64,000 nucleotides of DNA from the NCBI GenBank assembly GCA_016713925.1, contig JADJOH010000007.1, forward strand, positions 359,501-423,500, in the 5' to 3' direction. Positions 35,007-45,700 of the stretch are shown one piece after another. Below the pieces are notes generated by a model. It did not search any database and was not told the origin of the DNA. It was given only the letters and a program-made list of their open reading frames with translations. The number at the start of each line of letters is the position of its first letter. The first letter of the stretch is position 1. Made by a program: the position numbers and the translations under genes. The stretch is from Bacteroidota bacterium (GTDB lineage Bacteria; Bacteroidota; Bacteroidia; AKYH767-A; OLB10).

Positions 35007-36638
35007 TCACTCCTTATCCAAAAACGGATACCGATAATCCGTAGCCGGAACAAAAGTTTCCTTAATTGTGCGCGGTGAAACCCATCGTAGCAGATTAATC
35101 AGCGAACCGGCTTTATCATTGGTGCCTGAAGCGCGTGATCCACCAAAAGGTTGCTGTCCAACCACTGCTCCTGTGCATTTATCATTGATGTAAAAATTGC
35201 CCGCTGCATGCACGAGTTTTTTTGTAGCCATTTGTATGGCATAGCGATCCTTCGATAGAATCGAGCCCGTTAAAGCATAGATCCCTGTTTTATCTACGAG
35301 ATCACAGGTTTCTTCGAATTGATCATCTTCATAGACGTAAATGGTTAGTACAGGTCCGAATAATTCTTCACACATGGTAACATAAGCGGGATTATTGCTT
35401 TTGATCACCGTAGGAGCAATAAAGTAGCCCTTGCTTTTATCAAATGTTCCTCCTGCAATAATTTCAACATCGCTACTCTTTTTCGCGTTCTCAATATATC
35501 CTGTAATTTTATCAAAAGCTTTTTCATCGATAACAGCATTAATGAAATTACCGAAATCTTCAGTGGGTCCCATTTTCATGCTGGCTAAATCTTTTACAAC
35601 ACCCTCTTTTACCGCAGGCCATAGCGAAGCAGGAATATAAGCGCGTGAAGCAGCAGAGCATTTTTGTCCCTGGTATTCAAAGGCCCCTCTCGTTAATGCC
35701 GTAATCACTTCCTGCGGATTTGCACTGGGATGGGCAAGGATAAAATCCTTACCGCCTGTTTCACCCACAATGCGCGGATAGGTTTTATATTTATGAATAT
35801 TATTTCCTATGGTTTTCCAGATATCCTGAAACACACCTGTTGAGCCGGTAAAATGGATTCCTGCAAAGTCTGCATGATTGAAAATTACGTCTGCAGTAGT
35901 CGCTCCGGAAACGTAAATCAGATTAATTACTCCGTCGGGTAATCCTGCTTCCATAAATACTTCCATCAATACACGTGCAGAATAAATCTGAGTAAAAGCC
36001 GGTTTCCATACCACCGTATTGCCCATCATAGCAACAGACGAAGGAAGATTGCCGGAAATCGCCGTGAAGTTGAAAGGGGTCAGTGCAAATACAAATCCTT
36101 CTAAGGGTCGTTGCTCTACGCGGTTGTACACTCCTTTGGAAGAAATCGGTTGTTGTGTATAGATCTCACGGGCATATTCTACATTGAAGCGAAGAAAGTC
36201 AATCATCTCACAAGCCGCATCAATTTCTGCCTGATACGCACTTTTACTTTGTGCGAGCATGGTGGCGGCATTAATCTTTGCACGGTAAGGGCCTGCCAGC
36301 AAATCTGCCGCTTTTAAAAAAATGGATGAACGTTGTTCCCATTCCATATCCGCCCATTGTTGTCGGGCATTTAATGCGGCATCAATCGCCATCTTCACAT
36401 GACCGGCATCGCCAATGGAATATTTTCCCAACAAATGCTGATGATCATGAGGAGGACGCATTTCACCTTTCTTTTCCGTATGAATGGCTTTGCCTCCAAT
36501 ATACATGGGAACATCAATCACCTCTTTCCGCATGGCTTCCAAAGCAGCCTTCAGTGATTTGCGTTCCGGACTTCCCGGGGCATAGTTGAGTACAGGTTCA
36601 TTAATGGCAACAGGAACTTTAAATATAGAATTTGACAT
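35007..36638 (-). CDS. pruA: L-glutamate gamma-semialdehyde dehydrogenase
   Basis: A 543-residue NAD-dependent aldehyde dehydrogenase that converts P5C/glutamate semialdehyde to glutamate in proline breakdown. The start at 36638 (MSNSIFKVPVAINEPV) matches the family; a further 16 upstream codons overlap the promoter. The catalytic Glu is in VGETGGKDF and the Cys in GQKCSAASRAY. The family-specific stretches ALTPFNFTAISGNLPSSVAMMGNTVVWKP and QPFGGSRASGTNDKAGS are clear. There is no fused proline dehydrogenase domain, so it is the monofunctional type. proB/putA partners are not in the window. Confidence 0.95.
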   Translation of the reverse strand: MSNSIFKVPVAINEPVLNYAPGSPERKSLKAALEAMRKEVIDVPMYIGGKAIHTEKKGEMRPPHDHQHLLGKYSIGDAGHVKMAIDAALNARQQWADMEWEQRSSIFLKAADLLAGPYRAKINAATMLAQSKSAYQAEIDAACEMIDFLRFNVEYAREIYTQQPISSKGVYNRVEQRPLEGFVFALTPFNFTAISGNLPSSVAMMGNTVVWKPAFTQIYSARVLMEVFMEAGLPDGVINLIYVSGATTADVIFNHADFAGIHFTGSTGVFQDIWKTIGNNIHKYKTYPRIVGETGGKDFILAHPSANPQEVITALTRGAFEYQGQKCSAASRAYIPASLWPAVKEGVVKDLASMKMGPTEDFGNFINAVIDEKAFDKITGYIENAKKSSDVEIIAGGTFDKSKGYFIAPTVIKSNNPAYVTMCEELFGPVLTIYVYEDDQFEETCDLVDKTGIYALTGSILSKDRYAIQMATKKLVHAAGNFYINDKCTGAVVGQQPFGGSRASGTNDKAGSLINLLRWVSPRTIKETFVPATDYRYPFLDKE

Positions 36639-36683
36639 AAGGAAGGTTACTTTTTTCGATGAATATTTTAGATTTTCACCCTG

Positions 36684-36691
36684 CAAAATTA
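36684..36691 (-). promoter_or_regulatory. -7 promoter element for pruA
   Basis: TAATTTTG on the minus strand, followed by CA, fits TAnnTTTG. It is 45 bp upstream of the ATG at 36638. Confidence 0.45.
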
Positions 36692-36730
36692 GTCAAAGTA
36701 TGCCTTTCTATTGGTAACAAATGTTCCGGG

Positions 36731-39700
36731 TTATAGAACGCTAACTATTTCCTTGTCAGTTGTATAGATGAGATAAGCGGAAACGGTGTTGATTCCGGTG
36801 GATTGAATGAGCCTGCAATACTCTTTAATCTGATTTTTATGCTGCTCTTCTTTTTTCCCGGTTTTAAAATCAATGACTATTGCCGTATCCCCTTTTATAA
36901 GTACTTTGTCCGGACGATGAATCAATCCTTTCTCATCGCATATTTCAATTTCATTTTCGATTTCAAAGTCTTCATTCGTCCACCCTCGTTCTTCTAAAAG
37001 TTGCCAGAGCTCCTGTACAGCGGCAATTAATTTTTCTCTCCATTTTATATAACCCTGGTTTCCGTTTTTTGAAAATACTTTATTGATGGCATGGTCAATA
37101 TCATTTTTATTGTTCACGGTGGCAATGGTGTCATGAACAAGATTTCCAAAAAGGATTTCATCGGAACTAAAGATGTATTTAATTTCCGGCAAGAAATATT
37201 TATTTTCCGTAAGGACAGGGATTTCAGCCGGAGTAAATCCCGAAGGTTCATAGATGTTTTCTACACCTGATTTCTTTTCGGAAGATTTTTTACTGTTCTT
37301 GTTTCCAATGATGAGTTCATTATAATCAGTTGCTGCAAATTGTTCCGCCCATTCGGGATTTTGTGAAAAACTGGCAAACAGTAATTTTCCGACCTGATTC
37401 TCCTTAGTTTTAGCAGGTCCGAAAACATACAATTGATCTTTCGGTCGGGTAAAGGCCACATAAATAAGATTCAAATTATCAATGGCGGTTTCCAATGATT
37501 CTTTGATATAATCTTCTTTGAAATAAGATTCCTCCAGTTTGCCGTTAGCGTACAATGGTATTTTACTATGATTCGTAAATTCCTCTTCATCGCTATGTGC
37601 CCATAATATACTTCTGGCAGAGGGCGTGTATTCCCAATTCATAAACGGTATAAACACAACAGGAAACTCCAAGCCTTTGGATCGGTGAATGGTGATGATA
37701 CGTATGGCATTCCCTCCATCCGGCAATTCCACACTCCACTTACGGGTGGTTACATGTTCATCGTACCATTGCAAAAATCCGGATAGATTACTGTTTCGTG
37801 AACCGGCATAGTCCTGAAGCAGGTCGCCGAATTTTTGTATGAATGGATCCGTTACATCCATTTTAGTGATGTCCAGTAAATGTAAGAAAATGAATTGCAA
37901 GGGTAGGGTAGAAAGTTTTTCTTTTTCCTTTATGATATGCCGGTGAACCCAAGAATTATTTTTCGTTTCCGATGATCGAACATTAAAAGGGATGGGCTCC
38001 TTCAAATAATTAATATCCTGGTCAACAAAATGATTTATTTCTGCATGTAATAAGGGCTCGTCGGATTCCGCAATTAATCGCATGCAATTGAGAAGTACAT
38101 TGATTTTTGTATTGGTGGAGATGAGCAATGAATTGCCCGAAATAAAAGGATGTTCGCCTTTTTCAAAGAGAAAGTCTGCTATTTCATTTTCATCCTTATT
38201 CGTTCTTACTAAAATAACAATATCTCCGTATGTGTAGCCCTTCTCCAATAGTTCCTTAATGTTCACCGACATGGTCTCCATCGCTTGCATTTTCCAATGC
38301 TGTTCCTCTTCTTGTTCTTCTCCCTTTTCGGTTTTAAAAAACTTAAAACAAAGATAACCTTCATCTGCCTCCTTATTTTTGATATGTTGATGCACTTCTT
38401 TCGAAGCATAAGCCAGATCAAAAATTTCATTTCCGCTTTCAAATGTATCTCTCAATAAAGTAGCCGCCAATGGGAAAAATGCATTGTTGAAGGCCACAAT
38501 TTCCCGCTTGCTTCTCCAGTTGGTGTCGAGGTTTTTTACAGTGGGCTTTATTCCATATCTCTTTAGTTCATTGCTAATACCATCAAGGATCAATTGCATA
38601 TTTCCACCTCTCCAGCGATAAATGGATTGTTTGGCATCTCCTACTAACAGCACATCATTCCCGGTAGAAAGCGAATTTAATATCAAGGGTTTCAAAATAT
38701 TCCATTGTACCGTAGCGGTATCCTGAAACTCATCGATGAAAATATGCAGGAACGTATTTCCGGATTTCTCATAAATGAATGGCGCATCCTGTTCTGCTAT
38801 CGACATACTCAACATTCTTGTGGTGTCGGATAAATGAAACAACTGATGCTTTTCTCTGTACTCTTTCATCTTTGCATCTAATGTTCCGCTGATCCCGGAT
38901 TGATAGATGAGTTTAGAGGCTTCCAGCACAGAAATATATTTCACTTTATGGGTTTCAAAATAGTCGGTTGCCTCTTTTAGTAAAGGATGCAAAATGTCAT
39001 GGACAAAAGAAAGTAATTTTTGATCTTTTCGTTGATCTTTTGAAAGAAAGGCATCCGGATCATCCAACGCCTTTAGGGTATAAGTATTAATTTTCTCGAA
39101 CTGGTCGAGACTACTTTTGTTGTCTGAAATTTTTTGAAGATAACCGGCTGGTCCCCTTTGTTTATAAAAGAAGGTGTTTACTTCATACCCGTTTGAATGG
39201 ATCTGAGCCATTGCATCTTTGCCCGTCTTGCGCAGATGCATTTCAATTTCTCTTTTATTTGATTTTATCCATTTAATTAAAACTTCCAGGTGAGCCGGAT
39301 TCGTCATTGCTGCAACTTCCCGTACCGTATCTTTATTCAGTACTTCTTTCGCCATCTTATTCAGTTCGGAACGAATATTCCAGCTTTTTCCGGAATCAAT
39401 TCTATGAAGTAAGAGATCTTCCAGCCATTTTGTTAAAGAATCGTCCTTTCCGGCATCTTCCAGCAGCAGTTCAGTGATGTTTTTGCAAATGGATTCGGTG
39501 TCAAGTTCTATTTCATACCGGATGGGAAGTAATAGTTCTTTGGCAAGTGTCCGGGATAATTTTTGGAAATAGCTATCGATAGTGGAAACAGAAAAGGAGG
39601 AGTAGTCATGCAAAAGTTTCATGAGGACAATACCTGCATTGTTTCTAAGTTGCTCCTCCGTCGACTTTGGAAGATTCTCTAAGAGGATGTCGAGTTGAGT

Positions 39701-39898
39701 CGAGGGAAGGCCTTTAGAAAGAGTATCGAGTTCCTTGATGATCCTCGTTTTGAGTTCTTCGGCTGCTTTGTTGGTGAAAGTGATGGCGAGAATTCTGCTG
39801 AAGAGCCATGGTTTATCGAGTACTTTCGTTAAAAAGCGATTGACAAGTGTAAAGGTCTTGCCGGAGCCGGCAGAGGACTTGTAAAGTATTAATCCCAT
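36731..39898 (-). CDS. AddA/RecB-like helicase-nuclease
   Basis: A protein of about 1055 residues that combines a UvrD-type SF1 helicase with a C-terminal RecB-family nuclease. Motifs in order: Walker A SSAGSGKTFTLVNRF, motif Ia ITFTNKAAEELK, motif II FIDEFQDT, GDAKQSIYRWRGG, NWRS, motif V IHRSKGLEFPVVF, motif VI AFTRPKDQLYVF, and the nuclease core HRPDKVLIKGD...VIDFKTGKK. It is expected to process DNA double-strand ends in recombinational repair. An AddB partner is not adjacent on either side. The ATG at 39898 puts the Walker motif near the N-terminus as usual. A terminator hairpin ends only 12 bp upstream of this start. Confidence 0.92.
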   Translation of the reverse strand: MGLILYKSSAGSGKTFTLVNRFLTKVLDKPWLFSRILAITFTNKAAEELKTRIIKELDTLSKGLPSTQLDILLENLPKSTEEQLRNNAGIVLMKLLHDYSSFSVSTIDSYFQKLSRTLAKELLLPIRYEIELDTESICKNITELLLEDAGKDDSLTKWLEDLLLHRIDSGKSWNIRSELNKMAKEVLNKDTVREVAAMTNPAHLEVLIKWIKSNKREIEMHLRKTGKDAMAQIHSNGYEVNTFFYKQRGPAGYLQKISDNKSSLDQFEKINTYTLKALDDPDAFLSKDQRKDQKLLSFVHDILHPLLKEATDYFETHKVKYISVLEASKLIYQSGISGTLDAKMKEYREKHQLFHLSDTTRMLSMSIAEQDAPFIYEKSGNTFLHIFIDEFQDTATVQWNILKPLILNSLSTGNDVLLVGDAKQSIYRWRGGNMQLILDGISNELKRYGIKPTVKNLDTNWRSKREIVAFNNAFFPLAATLLRDTFESGNEIFDLAYASKEVHQHIKNKEADEGYLCFKFFKTEKGEEQEEEQHWKMQAMETMSVNIKELLEKGYTYGDIVILVRTNKDENEIADFLFEKGEHPFISGNSLLISTNTKINVLLNCMRLIAESDEPLLHAEINHFVDQDINYLKEPIPFNVRSSETKNNSWVHRHIIKEKEKLSTLPLQFIFLHLLDITKMDVTDPFIQKFGDLLQDYAGSRNSNLSGFLQWYDEHVTTRKWSVELPDGGNAIRIITIHRSKGLEFPVVFIPFMNWEYTPSARSILWAHSDEEEFTNHSKIPLYANGKLEESYFKEDYIKESLETAIDNLNLIYVAFTRPKDQLYVFGPAKTKENQVGKLLFASFSQNPEWAEQFAATDYNELIIGNKNSKKSSEKKSGVENIYEPSGFTPAEIPVLTENKYFLPEIKYIFSSDEILFGNLVHDTIATVNNKNDIDHAINKVFSKNGNQGYIKWREKLIAAVQELWQLLEERGWTNEDFEIENEIEICDEKGLIHRPDKVLIKGDTAIVIDFKTGKKEEQHKNQIKEYCRLIQSTGINTVSAYLIYTTDKEIVSVL

Positions 39899-39910
39899 TC
39901 TGCCAAAATA

Positions 39911-39941
39911 AAACAGGTTTGCCACATAGACAAACCTGTTT
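39911..39941 (-). terminator. Terminator hairpin directly upstream of the AddA-like gene
   Basis: AAACAGGTTTG and CAAACCTGTTT form a perfect 11-bp stem around a 9-nt loop. On the minus strand it is followed by TATTTTGG and then the ATG at 39898. It should end the DUF3078 transcript. The T-tract behind it may also carry the helicase promoter. Confidence 0.7.
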
Positions 39942-40133
39942 GTAAATAAATTATTTCAGGGAGGATATTATTCGAAAATTTCTCTTGTGAATGGAGTCGA
40001 TTTTACCTTCCAACCACTGCCGCTCTTTTTACCCTCTATCTTACAGTAAATCCTTCCATTTTGTAGGCAAATCCAATACCGAAAATTTGTCTGAATTGAG
40101 TGCGGGGTCCGGTTCTTGGAGTTCCATCACCTT

Positions 40134-40967
40134 TCAGTTTGGGAATTTTAACGCCGTCTTTTCCGTGAATAATGCTATTTCAGTATTATCATCGTAAATT
40201 AATTGAGTCCCCAGAGAAGCGGTAATAAATTTGTTCACTTTAAGCGTGAGGAGTACTTCCCAGTTGACATCAATATTTTGTGGCGTTTCCATATAGTTAC
40301 TGAATAAATCCAGTTTTGTCATGAAATTCACATTGGTTAAAATGTCTTTCTGGAACCTTGTATTCAGATACGCTCCTGCTTCAAACCTTATTTTTTCGCC
40401 GGGATCAACGCCATAAGCACCTGCATCGGATAATGAATCATCATTCACTATGATAATTCTTGCTGTAGCGGGCGAGAGAAAGACCGAGAAATAGTCGGTA
40501 GGTTTATAATCCATTCCTAAGGCCAGTAAGGAGAAAGCCGGAGCAGCGAATTTAGAGATATAGTTGGATGAATCTGTTCTGGGATAGTTATATCCCGGTG
40601 CAAACTGAGAACGGAAATTAAAAAGGAGCGTATAAAATAATTTTGCCTTATGCGCATCGATGCCCAACTTAGAATTTAACTCCAAGCGGTCATCATTTTT
40701 CCGAACTTGTTCATCACCCTGTTTTACAATTCCATAACCCATGTCAAGATTGTTGTCCCAGGCAACTTTTCCTTTCTTATAATTCGCAAACCAATTGGTC
40801 AGTGAGTTTAAGGAGATGGCATTTTGTCCACCGGCGGCCCAATTCGTCAAGCTCACCTGATTGAATGTCGCATTGAATATCCCACCGGTTCTCCATATGG
40901 TATAGTTTTGTGCACTCAGTGTGAGAGCGTACATCAGGAGAGCGGTTGCAAGTACTGTCTTTTTCAT
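40134..40967 (-). CDS. DUF3078-family outer-membrane protein, 3' frameshift
   Basis: A 277-residue frame with a signal peptide (1-19, ending TLSAQ) and the DUF3078 pattern: GGIFNATFNQVSLTNWAAGGQN, WDNNLDMGYG, KNDDRLELNSKLG. The family forms an outer-membrane beta-barrel of unknown role that is widespread in Bacteroidota. The end is out of frame. After DDNTE the reading continues as IALFTEKTALKFPN and stops, while one extra A (the run complementary to 40178-40180) gives NSIIHGKDGVKIPKLKGD, then GPRTQFRQIFGIGFAYK, and a stop at 40036-40038. That restores the usual C-terminal strand. Confidence 0.85.
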   Translation of the reverse strand: MKKTVLATALLMYALTLSAQNYTIWRTGGIFNATFNQVSLTNWAAGGQNAISLNSLTNWFANYKKGKVAWDNNLDMGYGIVKQGDEQVRKNDDRLELNSKLGIDAHKAKLFYTLLFNFRSQFAPGYNYPRTDSSNYISKFAAPAFSLLALGMDYKPTDYFSVFLSPATARIIIVNDDSLSDAGAYGVDPGEKIRFEAGAYLNTRFQKDILTNVNFMTKLDLFSNYMETPQNIDVNWEVLLTLKVNKFITASLGTQLIYDDNTEIALFTEKTALKFPN

Positions 40968-40999
40968 TTTTACTTTTTTAATTTACGTGGGACGTTCTT

Positions 41000-41434
41000 T
41001 TATTTTTTAAGTAAATCGCGAATATCTGTAAGCAAGATTTCTTCCTTAGTTGGAGCAGGAGGAGGTGCAGGGGCTTCCGCTTCTTTGTTTTTTAATCTGT
41101 TCATTGCTTTTATCACCAGGAACATAGCAAAGGCCACTGCCATAAAATCAATTACCGTAGTAATAAATTCACCATATTTTATAAAAACTTCAGGGACCTC
41201 TTTAGTAGTAATGTTTCCGGCTGAATCCATGATGGCTTTGCTTCCATCCTGAATCTTGAGTTTTAAATCGGAGAAATCTTGTCCACCAATTAATTTACCG
41301 ATAACGGGCATAATTATTCCGTCAACAAATGAAGAAGTGACCTTCCCAAATGCCCCCCCAACTACAACTCCGACTGCAAAGTCAATGAGGTTTCCGCGCA
41401 TTGCGAAATCTTTGAATTCCTTAATAAAACCCAT
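41000..41434 (-). CDS. mscL: Large-conductance mechanosensitive channel
   Basis: A 144-residue inner-membrane channel that opens on membrane tension and releases solutes during hypoosmotic shock. The N-terminal amphipathic helix FIKEFKDFAMRGN leads into TM1 (IDFAVGVVVGGAFGKVTSSFVDGIIMP), a periplasmic loop, TM2 (VIDFMAVAFAMFLVIKAMN) and a C-terminal cytoplasmic bundle after an Ala/Pro linker (EAPAPPPAPTKEE). The length is typical. It is transcribed in the same direction as the DUF3078 gene, 32 bp before it, so the two may be co-transcribed. Confidence 0.96.
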   Translation of the reverse strand: MGFIKEFKDFAMRGNLIDFAVGVVVGGAFGKVTSSFVDGIIMPVIGKLIGGQDFSDLKLKIQDGSKAIMDSAGNITTKEVPEVFIKYGEFITTVIDFMAVAFAMFLVIKAMNRLKNKEAEAPAPPPAPTKEEILLTDIRDLLKK

Positions 41435-41546
41435 GGTGTTTTTGTTTTAATGATTAGTAGGCAAATATAGAAAATTAACCAATAGGCCAAATTAGAAGAC
41501 TTCGATGGTTTTGTAATTCAGGATGTTGTAAATGTCTAAAATAAAA

Positions 41547-41578
41547 AAGTGCCACCTTCGAACTCCGAAGTGGCACTT
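41547..41578 (-). terminator. Terminator of the surface-protein module
   Basis: AAGTGCCAC(C)TTCG and CGAAGTGGCACTT form a strong stem with one bulged C and a short loop. On the minus strand it is followed by TTTTTTAT. It lies 16 bp past the stop of the LamG-like gene. Confidence 0.8.
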
Positions 41579-41594
41579 GAGAATGATGATCTAT

Positions 41595-42650
41595 TTATTT
41601 TGAAGATTCGATATTGGCTGCATTCGAGTTCACGGTTGGCGTATTCAGTAATTGCTCCGGTTTTAATCGGAAGGCAATAACCGGAACCCAAATGGAACGG
41701 GAAGTGTTGTTGCTAAGTGCCAGGCGGTAGTAGGTGATGCCAAGCATCGGTTCTTTGTCAACCAATGCGTAGGCTTTTAAAGTTTCTGATTTACCTGCAG
41801 CTTTTACACGTCCAATTTCTTTGTAGGTCTTGGTATCATCACTTCGCTCAATGATATAATATTCCGTACCATTTTCCTTGCCCGTAAACCAGTTCAGCAT
41901 GGTATAGTTGTTCTCGAGTTCAGCGGAGAAGCTTAATAACTGCATAGGTGAATTGCCGGATTGTCCGGTTTTACGAATAATGAGATTGTCGAATAAAGCA
42001 ACCGGTTGTCCTTCGCCGTTCATTCCTTCTCCGATAATTATATTTTCATTTGTTTTCCAGGTAAGCCTACTGTTTTCCGCAGCCTGATTGGTCCATACGG
42101 TGATCTGGTCAACAAGTATTTCTCCTTTGCCCGTTGCAGGACTGTAGATGAACCGGTAATTTCTAAATAGATCATCGTCGGAAATTTCATATTTTGTTTC
42201 TTCATTGATGGAATATGATTTCCCATTACTAGCTGTCAATTTATACTTGACAATCAATTTTCCATTCTTCATGCCAAAGTTGAAATCCTTTCCTCTCGTG
42301 AAAAAATTTCCTGAATCTTCCTTTTTGCGAAACCAGATGGATATATCTATTCCGTCGCCGTTCAGCTGATCGGTAGGTTGAATTTCCAGATTGATATCCT
42401 TCAACGCGTTTCCCGCACTCAGACCTTTAGTTCCATCAATTCCACCCGGAACACACTCTGCAAAAATGCTGACATTGGTCGCAGAGGGACCGGCATCAGC
42501 AATTATCGTTGACTCTTCATCCCAACTGAAGCCCAGAATGATTTCTCCGTTGTTGATAGGGTCTTGTTCCATCAGATTTATTTGAGCTTTGGAATCTTCA
42601 ACATCGGCGGCATTAAAAACAACCGTCATATATCCCATGACGGCTAACAT
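41595..42650 (-). CDS. LamG-like membrane-anchored surface protein, 5' frameshift likely
   Basis: A 351-residue frame. An N-terminal hydrophobic stretch (MLAVMGYMTVVF) is followed by a concanavalin/LamG-like beta-sandwich (about 25-215: LEIQPTDQLNGDGIDISIWF, FNFGMKNGKLIVKY, ILVDQITVW, ALFDNLIIRK) and a fibronectin-III-like segment (MQLLSFSAELENNYTMLNWFTGKENGTEYYIIERS). It lacks a T9SS sorting motif. The frame remains open upstream without a start codon (KKQTKAQHASTGTLIIGGAS). An ATG at 42728-42730 in another phase reads MAYNLRP, and one extra base near 42714-42715 joins the two, giving an N-in single-pass protein. It is the last gene of the surface module. Confidence 0.72.
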   Translation of the reverse strand: MLAVMGYMTVVFNAADVEDSKAQINLMEQDPINNGEIILGFSWDEESTIIADAGPSATNVSIFAECVPGGIDGTKGLSAGNALKDINLEIQPTDQLNGDGIDISIWFRKKEDSGNFFTRGKDFNFGMKNGKLIVKYKLTASNGKSYSINEETKYEISDDDLFRNYRFIYSPATGKGEILVDQITVWTNQAAENSRLTWKTNENIIIGEGMNGEGQPVALFDNLIIRKTGQSGNSPMQLLSFSAELENNYTMLNWFTGKENGTEYYIIERSDDTKTYKEIGRVKAAGKSETLKAYALVDKEPMLGITYYRLALSNNTSRSIWVPVIAFRLKPEQLLNTPTVNSNAANIESSK

Positions 42651-42759
42651 GGATGCACCACCAATTATTAATGTCCCCGTTGAAGCGTGCTGAGCTTTTG
42701 TCTGTTTCTTGGTCGTAAGTTATATGCCATTTCGATTTTGAATTATTTGAATGTCTTAT

Positions 42760-45700
42760 TTAATTTTTTACCAATTTTTTACTGATTTTTTCTGATCCGT
42801 TTATGATCTGCAGGATATAGTTCGCCGGTGGCAGATTGTTTTCGTCCATAAAATTGAAAGTGTTTATTCCGCTATCGTCTACTCTTTTTTGATCGTAAAC
42901 CAGTTGACCGGTCATACTATAGATGCTGATGGAAGATTCGCCTCCCTGAGTCAGGTTGTATTTTACAGAGAATTCGTTGCTGAATGGGTTGGGACTTAGC
43001 GATAGGATTTCAATACCGGTTTCGTTGAGCTGATTATTACTGCTTCTGTTCACTGCCCGTATCGGAGAATAAGTAAAGGTGCCATCAAAATCCGTTTGCT
43101 TTAGTCTGTAGTAGGAGGTACCCGGCAGGGGATTATTATCCCGTATTTCATAATGGAGGATAGAGCTGCTGTTACCTGCCCCATCAATTTCTTCTATGTT
43201 TTCAAATGAAGTTCCGTCAGCAGATCTTTCGATGTTGAAATAGTCATTGTTTTTTTCTTCTGCGGTCGCCCATTTAATCAAGACATAATTCTCTTTTAGT
43301 TTAGCTGTAAATTCAAGAAGTTTGATGGGTAATGAAGCACTGCCCGATGAAAGTACCAGAGGTCCTGATACGTTATTTAAAGTGGCTGTGATTGTTCCAA
43401 TTCCGGTAGTGACACCGTTGCCGGCACTGTTGACTTTGGTGAAATTACTGCCATTCCATTGTTGTACATTGAATGTTCCTCCGGAGACAGAACCTGCTGT
43501 AGTGTTTTCGTCACCGGCATACCTTAAGGAATAAGTTGCAGTAACACCGGGTGCATTCACTTCCCACCACCTGTCAATGACGTGACTCGTTGATACGTCT
43601 GCACCTCCCGGGTTAATAGTCGGGATGGCTGCGACATTGTCAAGTCCGGGAAGTGGAGTGTTGTTTTCTCCTGTTCCACGCGTAGAGACGGTGATGTATC
43701 CTGTTCCCGGATTGTTTGTAATATTTATAGATACCGGAATGTAAGTCGAGCTGTTTTTTCCAAAGGGGAAGGTTAGATTTTTATTGGTGGGTGTATAGGC
43801 TAATAGCAATTTGGAATTGTTAACAGCATTATTTTCTTCGCTTTTAACGTAGCCGGTTGTTGCAGTGATTAATTCTCCTGTTAAAGTATGCCCGTTTAAT
43901 TTGAGCTCGCCGCTCGTCAGAGTTATTTCATTTCTCACTTCCAGATCATTTTCCAGGTAGCTATATTCATTATCGGCTGTTCCGTTGAAGGCGATTTCCA
44001 AAGACCCATATTTATGTTTCGTTGCAGTAGCAATACCGTTTCCGTATCCGGAGATTTTCTGATTGTCGACACCGTTATAGCAGATGGTGCTGGTGGATGC
44101 CAACTCATAGTCCATATTGGATCCGGAACTGATGGCTGCATTGTTAGTGCCATCATAAAGTCCATTGATATTGGCGGTCAATAAGGTGCCTGAAGAAGAT
44201 ACTTGTATTCCGCAATGGGCTGCCAATCCATTTGAGATGATGCTAGTTGTTCCCAGGTTTAGAGAGGCATCGGTTGACACAGTCAGGTAGTCAGTCGCTG
44301 CGGTTGCACCTGAAGAAAGTTCCATGGGTCCTCCGGTAACTGTGACATTAGCCCCGGAATTTAATCTATATTTTACCTGTTCAATATGATGATTAGCGGA
44401 AGAGCGGTTGTAATTGGTGTTGGTAGAATTATTGAAGATGATATAACCAAAGTAGGAAGATGTCCCTGCACCACCGGAAGTAATGCTTCCCGTTCCCGAT
44501 AAATTGTAATTTCCCCCCTCAATATACAGGCAGATTGGTCCGGTATTTCCTGTGTTATTGGTGAATTGTAAACTGCCGTTAGATTGCGTAAAGTCTCCGC
44601 TAATTCTTAGATTGGTACTATCATTCGATGCTATACTACTATTTGAATAGAGTAGAAGAGTACCGCTGGTTATTGTTAAGTCTCCACTGATATTGACATT
44701 TGTTCTTCCGGTATTGTTCTTTACATTTAAGGTTCCACCATTCAACAGAACATTTTGATTTAAATTTATAGTGGAGTTGCCACTGTTTTTAGAAAGATAA
44801 ATAGTTCCACCTGTAATCGTAAATTGGTCGGTGGTTGTAAAATTTATGTCGTGTTCTGTAAAGCCGAAGTTGATCGTCCCACCTGAAAAAGATGTGGTAC
44901 TTTGTAGTAAAATTGTTTCCGATCCATATCCTGTGTTCGCTGAAAATTCTGCAGATGCATTACCATTAATTTCAAATGGTCCGTTGCAGGTATAGGTGAA
45001 TGAAGAATTGTTTTGTGTTCCTGATAATGTGGCGAGTCCGTTTCCTCTGAATATATTTGATGAATTGGAGAAAGCGATGGTGGCTTTGCCGGTAACGGAA
45101 AGGGAGTGATTAACGGAGCCTGATGCGCAGGAATAAGCAACCATAAAGATTCCTCCTGAATAGTTTAGTGTATCAATGGTGATTGAACAGCTCCCTGAGT
45201 TTGTAGTGGTCGCATTCCATATTCCTCTGAAATCTCCATCAGACTGTGTAAATGTTCCACCAATGGTCATACTGCCGTTACCATTTCCTACACCGGTAAC
45301 TCCCGTGTTCCAGATCAAATCAAAATAGCCCTGATTACTAAAGCTGCCATTTATAGTTAATGTTGAATTCCCGTTTCCATCTACAATACCATAAAATTCG
45401 CTATACGTAGATCCATTCTTGGTGGTGGTTAGATCACCTGTTATGTTAATTGTAATATTTCCTGAACCGTTATTTATCCCCCAAAAGTAGGATCTGTTCA
45501 AAGATGCATTTCCATTTATTGTAATATTGAAATGACCATTGTGATTATGTGATCCAACCAGATAACCATAAGATGTCATATCCAGATTTCCGTTAATAGT
45601 AAAATTGCAAGTTCCGGTTCCGGCTGTGTAAAATCCGTCTAGTTCTCCACCGGCTATCGTTACATTACCGGTAGTTACTGAAAAGGAACCCGGATGCGTG

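Noticed and set aside
34830..35010. A 61-codon frame with Trp-Asn repeats and LPAGRQ
   Set aside because: Most of it is translated simple repeat and palindrome. Only the last 29 codons resemble a sorting-domain tail, reported separately as a remnant.
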